Assembly: GCA_049297375.1 (NCBI GenBank)
Contig: JBAQUF010000088.1
Location: 1 to 9,285 of the forward strand
Source of the DNA: JAAZNV01 sp049297375
GTDB taxonomy: Bacteria; Patescibacteriota; WWE3; UBA101185; UBA10185
DNA length: 9,285 nt
Direction: 5' to 3'
The notes under the pieces were generated by a model, which saw only the letters and a program-made list of their open reading frames with translations, was not told the DNA's origin and did not search any database. Positions 6,818-9,285 of this stretch are shown here, in pieces (position 1 is the first letter of the stretch; every line of letters starts with the position of its first letter). A program made the position numbers and the translations under genes.

Positions 6818-6904
6818 TGGTGCCGTGGGTGGGAGTTGAACCCACACGAGCTAAAAGCTCAAAGGTTTTTGAGACCTTCGCGTATGCCATTCCGCCACCA
6901 CGGC
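6818..6904 (-). tRNA. tRNA-Leu (anticodon CAA), CCA end encoded
   Basis: The 87-nt class II tRNA folds fully: acceptor GCCGTGG/CCACGGC, D arm with GCGG...ACGC, anticodon stem AAGGT/ACCTT around loop CTCAAAA with anticodon CAA at 6869-6871, long variable arm GAGC/GCTC typical of leucine, and T arm GTGGG/CCCAC around TTCAACT. The discriminator base is A, followed by CCA in the DNA (6818-6820). It reads UUG codons. It lies between the terminator of the HD pseudogene and the orphan membrane gene. Confidence 0.96.
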
Positions 6905-6909
6905 ATAAA

Positions 6910-6932
6910 GAACATAGATCATTGCTATTTTA
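6910..6932 (-). promoter_or_regulatory. Possible promoter region of tRNA-Leu
   Basis: Between the upstream terminator and the tRNA, two minus-strand -10-like hexamers occur: TAAAAT (6927-6932, 5 of 6) and TATGTT about six bases before the mature tRNA 5' end. Neither has a good -35 at 16-18 nt. Because a terminator ends just upstream, a promoter is expected in this short gap, but which hexamer is used is unclear. Confidence 0.3.
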
Positions 6933-6934
6933 AC

Positions 6935-6967
6935 ATTAAATAAAGCCGGACATAAAATTATCCGGCT
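6935..6967 (-). terminator. Rho-independent terminator of the coaD/HD operon
   Basis: Minus strand: 7-bp stem AGCCGGA/TCCGGCT (6961-6967 with 6944-6950), a 10-nt loop, then TTATTTAATG. The stop codon of the HD pseudogene (6958-6960) lies in the hairpin loop, so gene end and terminator overlap. Confidence 0.75.
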
Positions 6968-7432
6968 CCAAAAAATCTTCGCGCTCTCCTAATATTTTCA
7001 CCAGCTTGGGCTTCATAGAGATTACGAAAGTAGCTAGTCCTAAATATACCTCCTGGTCTATTTAAAAAGGACTCTAAGATCTCCAATCTCTTTTCAATAA
7101 AGGTGTCCATAGGAATGTGTTTCCATTCATCCCTAACTTTTTGCCAATTACTTAAAAAGAATGCCCAGCTTCCACCCAAAGAAGACAAATCGATGTCAGT
7201 AATCAACTGACTGTCTATACCAAGGCTAGAATCATAACCCTTGTGTGCTGTCTCCAGGATCAAACTGTAGGCTTCCTCTACAATGTCTTTTGACCAACCA
7301 TATTTCTCAGCTTCTCCCTTCATAAATTCAGCACTCTTGAGTTCGGTATCTTCTACATCATGATACAGATTCTAAGACACACCACAATTTATAATACTTA
7401 TCTTGAACGTATTTACAGTTTTCCCAACTCAT
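6958..7432 (-). pseudogene. Decayed HD-superfamily phosphohydrolase (COG4339-like), frameshifted and internally deleted
   Basis: The C-terminal part is recognisable as the family of predicted metal-dependent HD phosphohydrolases. It has the HD-region text YHDVEDTELKSAEF, then a DIDLSSLGG block, a KVRDEWKHIP block and FLNRPGGIFRT. The frame holding the HD pair is open only from 7371, below a TAG at 7372-7374. The only ATG in that frame (7323) would drop the HD motif. A second frame starts at ATG 7432 with a strong AAGGAG at four bases (7437-7442), reads 24 codons (MSWENCKYV...) and stops at TGA 7358-7360, just past the point where the HD frame begins. Joining the two needs a +1 shift at about 7358-7371. 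Even then, the usual YHN..H motif is degraded (YYKLWC) and some 25 residues before the HD pair are missing. It is probably inactive. It sits immediately downstream of coaD in the same operon. Confidence 0.68.
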
Positions 7433-7507
7433 GTTTCTCCTTTAGCATCTTAAGAACACATACAGGAACATACTTGGATACAGTAGTCTCCCAACCCTTC
7501 AAACCCC
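7413..7507 (-). other. Out-of-frame original C-terminus of CoaD
   Basis: One frame away from the current coaD end, the minus strand encodes GWETTVSKYVPVCVLKML followed by KEKHELGKL and a TAA at 7413-7415. This is the normal CoaD ending (VSKYVP then a helix). The current frame instead ends in an unlikely Cys-rich tail, CIQVCSCMCS. From the coaD start the total is 517 nt, which is 172 codons plus one extra base. The restored protein would have 171 residues, within the usual range. Confidence 0.8.
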
Positions 7508-7929
7508 ACCAATCCCCTAACAAAGCTTGAACTTACCTTAGTTAAATGAGAAGGTGGTATTAGAAAAACTGTTTCTATATCACAACAAATATCAGCATTG
7601 GCATCTCTCATTGTATGTTCCAACACATAATCATTCACATTCCTAATTCCTCTTAATAAATAATTCGCTCCCAGTGAATGTGCAAAACTAACTTGGTACT
7701 CACCAACAAAAGATATAGCTGAAACATTACTTAAGCTCACAACTATTTCACCAAGCATCTGTTCTCTTTCAGCTATTGTGAATAACCCAGTAGACTTCTT
7801 ATCAGGATTTACTCCTACAGCAACATACAGCTTGTCAAACAAATTTGATGCTGATCTTATCATCCATGCATGACCATTTGTTGGCGGATCAAAGCTCCCA
7901 GCATAAAGGCAAATTCTTTTTGTATTCAT
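7450..7929 (-). CDS. coaD: Phosphopantetheine adenylyltransferase (CoaD), C-terminus altered by frameshift
   Basis: CoaD transfers AMP from ATP to 4'-phosphopantetheine, the next-to-last step of coenzyme A synthesis. The nucleotidyltransferase motif GSFDPPTNGH is intact at 11-20, including the two motif positions F13 and H20. NPDKK (41-45), RGIRNVNDY (93-101), the N/ET region DIETVFL (117-123) and the second ATP-binding motif SSSFVRG (133-139) are also present. After about residue 140-146 the reading frame departs from the family and ends at 159 with CIQVCSCMCS, while the expected VSKYVP tail continues in the next frame. The likely site is a G-run (CCCC at 7504-7507 on the plus strand) or the GGGTTGGG just after. 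All catalytic motifs precede the break, so residual activity is possible, but the C-terminal helix is lost. The start has AAGGAG five bases upstream and a clear promoter. An HD pseudogene follows. Confidence 0.9.
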   Translation of the reverse strand: MNTKRICLYAGSFDPPTNGHAWMIRSASNLFDKLYVAVGVNPDKKSTGLFTIAEREQMLGEIVVSLSNVSAISFVGEYQVSFAHSLGANYLLRGIRNVNDYVLEHTMRDANADICCDIETVFLIPPSHLTKVSSSFVRGLVGFEGLGDYCIQVCSCMCS

Positions 7930-7934
7930 TTACT

Positions 7935-7940
7935 CTCCTT
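7935..7940 (-). promoter_or_regulatory. Shine-Dalgarno of coaD
   Basis: AAGGAG on the minus strand, five bases before the ATG at 7929. The surrounding 25 bases are nearly pure purine (AAAAAAGGAAAAGGAAGGAG), giving a long purine-rich leader. Confidence 0.75.
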
Positions 7941-7961
7941 CCTTTTCCTTTTTTCAAGCGA

Positions 7962-7990
7962 ATGCTATCACATTACGCTAGCACACTCAA
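7962..7990 (-). promoter_or_regulatory. Promoter of the coaD operon, with extended -10
   Basis: Minus strand: -35 TTGAGT (7985-7990, 4 of 6), exactly 17 nt spacer, and -10 TAGCAT (7962-7967) preceded by TGA, giving an extended -10 TGATAGCAT. The spacing to the start codon leaves a leader of about 25-30 nt containing the ribosome binding site. The element closely resembles the efp promoter (TGATAGAAT). Confidence 0.65.
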
Positions 7991-8020
7991 ACATAAATTG
8001 TATTAAAGGGGAAGGGAAAA

Positions 8021-9285
8021 TTATTCTCTCTTCTGCTCTACTTCATAGAACTTAGTAAATTCAGTTCTAAAGAACAAATCAAGCTCTCCTGTTGGACCAT
8101 TTCTATGCTTTGCAACAATAAGCTTAGCGTTTGTTTTATCTTCTTCATCAGGTCTATATAAAAACATAACAATATCTGCATCCTGCTCAATAGATCCAGA
8201 GTCTCTTAAGTCTGAAAGTTGAGGTTTTTTATCTCCTCCTCTTTGTTCTACAGCTCTAGACAACTGTGATACAGCAAGAACAGGAACTTTTAATTCCCTA
8301 GCTAAGTTCTTTAATCCTTGTGAAATCTTTGAAACTTCTTGAACTCTGCTTTCTGCTTGAGGAGCTTTAACAAGTTGCATATAGTCAACAATTATTAAAT
8401 CAATCTTATTCTCAAGCATTAACCTCCTTGCTTTTGTTCTCATTTCCATAACTGATATACCTGCGGTATCATCAATAAATATAGATGCCTCAGCAAGCTC
8501 CCCTGCAGCAACTCCATACTTTTCAAAGTCTTCTTCATCAAGATTTCCTGTAGATATCTTCCAGTTATCAATACCAGCTTGAGATGAAATTAATCTATCA
8601 ACAAGCATTTCCCTACCCATTTCAAGAGAAAAGAAAGCTATACCAAATCCTCCAGTAACAGCAGCATATTGAGCAATATTTAAAGCGAGGGATGTTTTTC
8701 CAACGGAAGGTCTTGCAGCAATAACACAAAGATTTTCTTTCTGTAACCCAGAAAGCATCTTATCTAATCCTTTTATCCCAGAAGGAACTCCTCTTAATGC
8801 ACCCTTCTTCTTAGAAAGCTCATCAAGTCTTTCAAATGTAACTTCAAGAGTGTCTTTTATAGGAACAAAATCTTGGTAAGCAATATCCTGAGAAACTGAG
8901 TATATTAGTTGCTCGGATCTATCAAGAAGGTTTTCAACCTCACTTTCATCAAAAGCTAATTCTCCTATTTGAGAAGCTATAGTTATTAAAAATCTCTTAA
9001 TTGCATCACTTTGAATCAAGTGTGCATAAGCTTCTATATTAGCTGATGTAGGTACAGAGTTAACAAGTTCCGTAAGATAGGACACGCCACCAACATTATC
9101 TAACTCCTTCATCTTTTTTAATTGGTTTGGAACTGTAATAAGATCAGCAGGCTCTCTCTTCTCATAAAGAATTAGAATGGCTTCATATATCTTTTCATGG
9201 GCTGTTTTATAGAAATGCTTAGGTTTTAAGAATTCTACTACTTTAACAATAGAATCCTTATCAATAAGAAGAGATCCAAGTACAG
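8021..9285 (-). CDS. dnaB: Replicative DNA helicase DnaB (5' end outside window)
   Basis: DnaB is the hexameric helicase that unwinds DNA at the replication fork and recruits primase. The frame is open to the right edge, giving 420 visible residues. The visible part starts with VLGSLLIDKDSI, the beginning of the N-terminal helical domain, so only about 15-25 residues are missing. An internal ATG at 9112 is not the start because the family sequence continues upstream of it. The RecA-like C-terminal domain is complete. Counting from the first full codon, Walker A is ARPSVGKTS at 190-198, then SLEMG at about 219-223, Walker B IIVDYMQL at about 297-304, VSQLSR at about 338-343, the DLRDSGSIEQDAD block at about 358-370 and the arginine-finger region KHRNGPTG at about 392-399. 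There is no intein or interruption. No clear terminator follows; the coaD promoter lies about 30 bases past the stop. Confidence 0.97.
   Translation of the reverse strand, partial: VLGSLLIDKDSIVKVVEFLKPKHFYKTAHEKIYEAILILYEKREPADLITVPNQLKKMKELDNVGGVSYLTELVNSVPTSANIEAYAHLIQSDAIKRFLITIASQIGELAFDESEVENLLDRSEQLIYSVSQDIAYQDFVPIKDTLEVTFERLDELSKKKGALRGVPSGIKGLDKMLSGLQKENLCVIAARPSVGKTSLALNIAQYAAVTGGFGIAFFSLEMGREMLVDRLISSQAGIDNWKISTGNLDEEDFEKYGVAAGELAEASIFIDDTAGISVMEMRTKARRLMLENKIDLIIVDYMQLVKAPQAESRVQEVSKISQGLKNLARELKVPVLAVSQLSRAVEQRGGDKKPQLSDLRDSGSIEQDADIVMFLYRPDEEDKTNAKLIVAKHRNGPTGELDLFFRTEFTKFYEVEQKRE

Noticed and set aside
6749..6847. Upstream extension of the orphan membrane gene to an ATG at 6847
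   Set aside because: The extension begins inside tRNA-Leu; the ATG at 6748 has a proper Shine-Dalgarno and starts directly before the first membrane segment.
7358..7374. UGA or UAG recoding to explain the HD gene
   Set aside because: Reading through the stops does not join the two parts, which lie in different frames; other genes in the window need no recoding.
7358..7432. A separate 24-residue small protein starting at 7432
   Set aside because: Despite its strong ribosome binding site, it is better explained as the front of the broken HD gene, overlapping the original coaD end.
7870..8055. Plus-strand open frame of 61 codons
   Set aside because: It crosses the starts and ends of coaD and dnaB and their intergenic promoter on the opposite strand, with no family match.
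9110..9112. ATG at 9112 as the dnaB start
   Set aside because: The frame continues upstream with typical DnaB N-terminal sequence to the edge of the window, so the true start is outside.

Overview
This AT-rich window is read almost entirely from the minus strand. The gene set suggests a reduced-genome bacterium of the Candidate Phyla Radiation (Patescibacteria, Parcubacteria-like). The clues are a membrane-anchored VirD4-like ATPase, a LytR_C protein with a divergent LCP-like region, a very small LspA-like protein, and a compact EF-P/RluA-type housekeeping cluster. This placement is inferred from gene types and style, not from a phylogenetic marker. TGG is used for Trp, genes end in TAA or TAG, and no sense use of UGA is needed.

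Layout in the direction of transcription (high to low coordinates): (1) the replicative helicase gene dnaB, with its 5' end outside the window (9285-8021); (2) a promoter at 7962-7990 driving coaD, whose C-terminus is frameshifted, followed closely by a decayed HD-type phosphohydrolase (7929-6958) and a terminator; (3) tRNA-Leu(CAA) with encoded CCA (6904-6818), then a 118-residue orphan membrane protein (6748-6392) and a second terminator of nearly the same design; (4) an extended -10 promoter placed so that efp may be leaderless, followed by a tight five-gene run: efp, an Lgt-like membrane domain fused to a DksA/TraR zinc finger, a minimal LspA-like protein, an RluA-family pseudouridine synthase and a membrane-anchored LytR_C protein (6314-2598), ending at a GC-rich hairpin; (5) a VirD4-like ATPase gene with a good Shine-Dalgarno that runs off the left edge (2459 to 1).

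The five-gene run mixes translation and ribosome functions (EF-P, pseudouridine synthase) with cell-envelope functions (Lgt-like, LspA-like, LytR_C). The most unusual part is the Lgt-like/DksA fusion. Its stop codon lies in the same reading frame as the GTG-started LspA-like gene, with a single codon between them. The other notable theme is gene decay: coaD and the HD phosphohydrolase next to it each need a frame correction to match their families. This is either ongoing gene loss or base-level assembly error. I see no CRISPR array, insertion sequence or rRNA.
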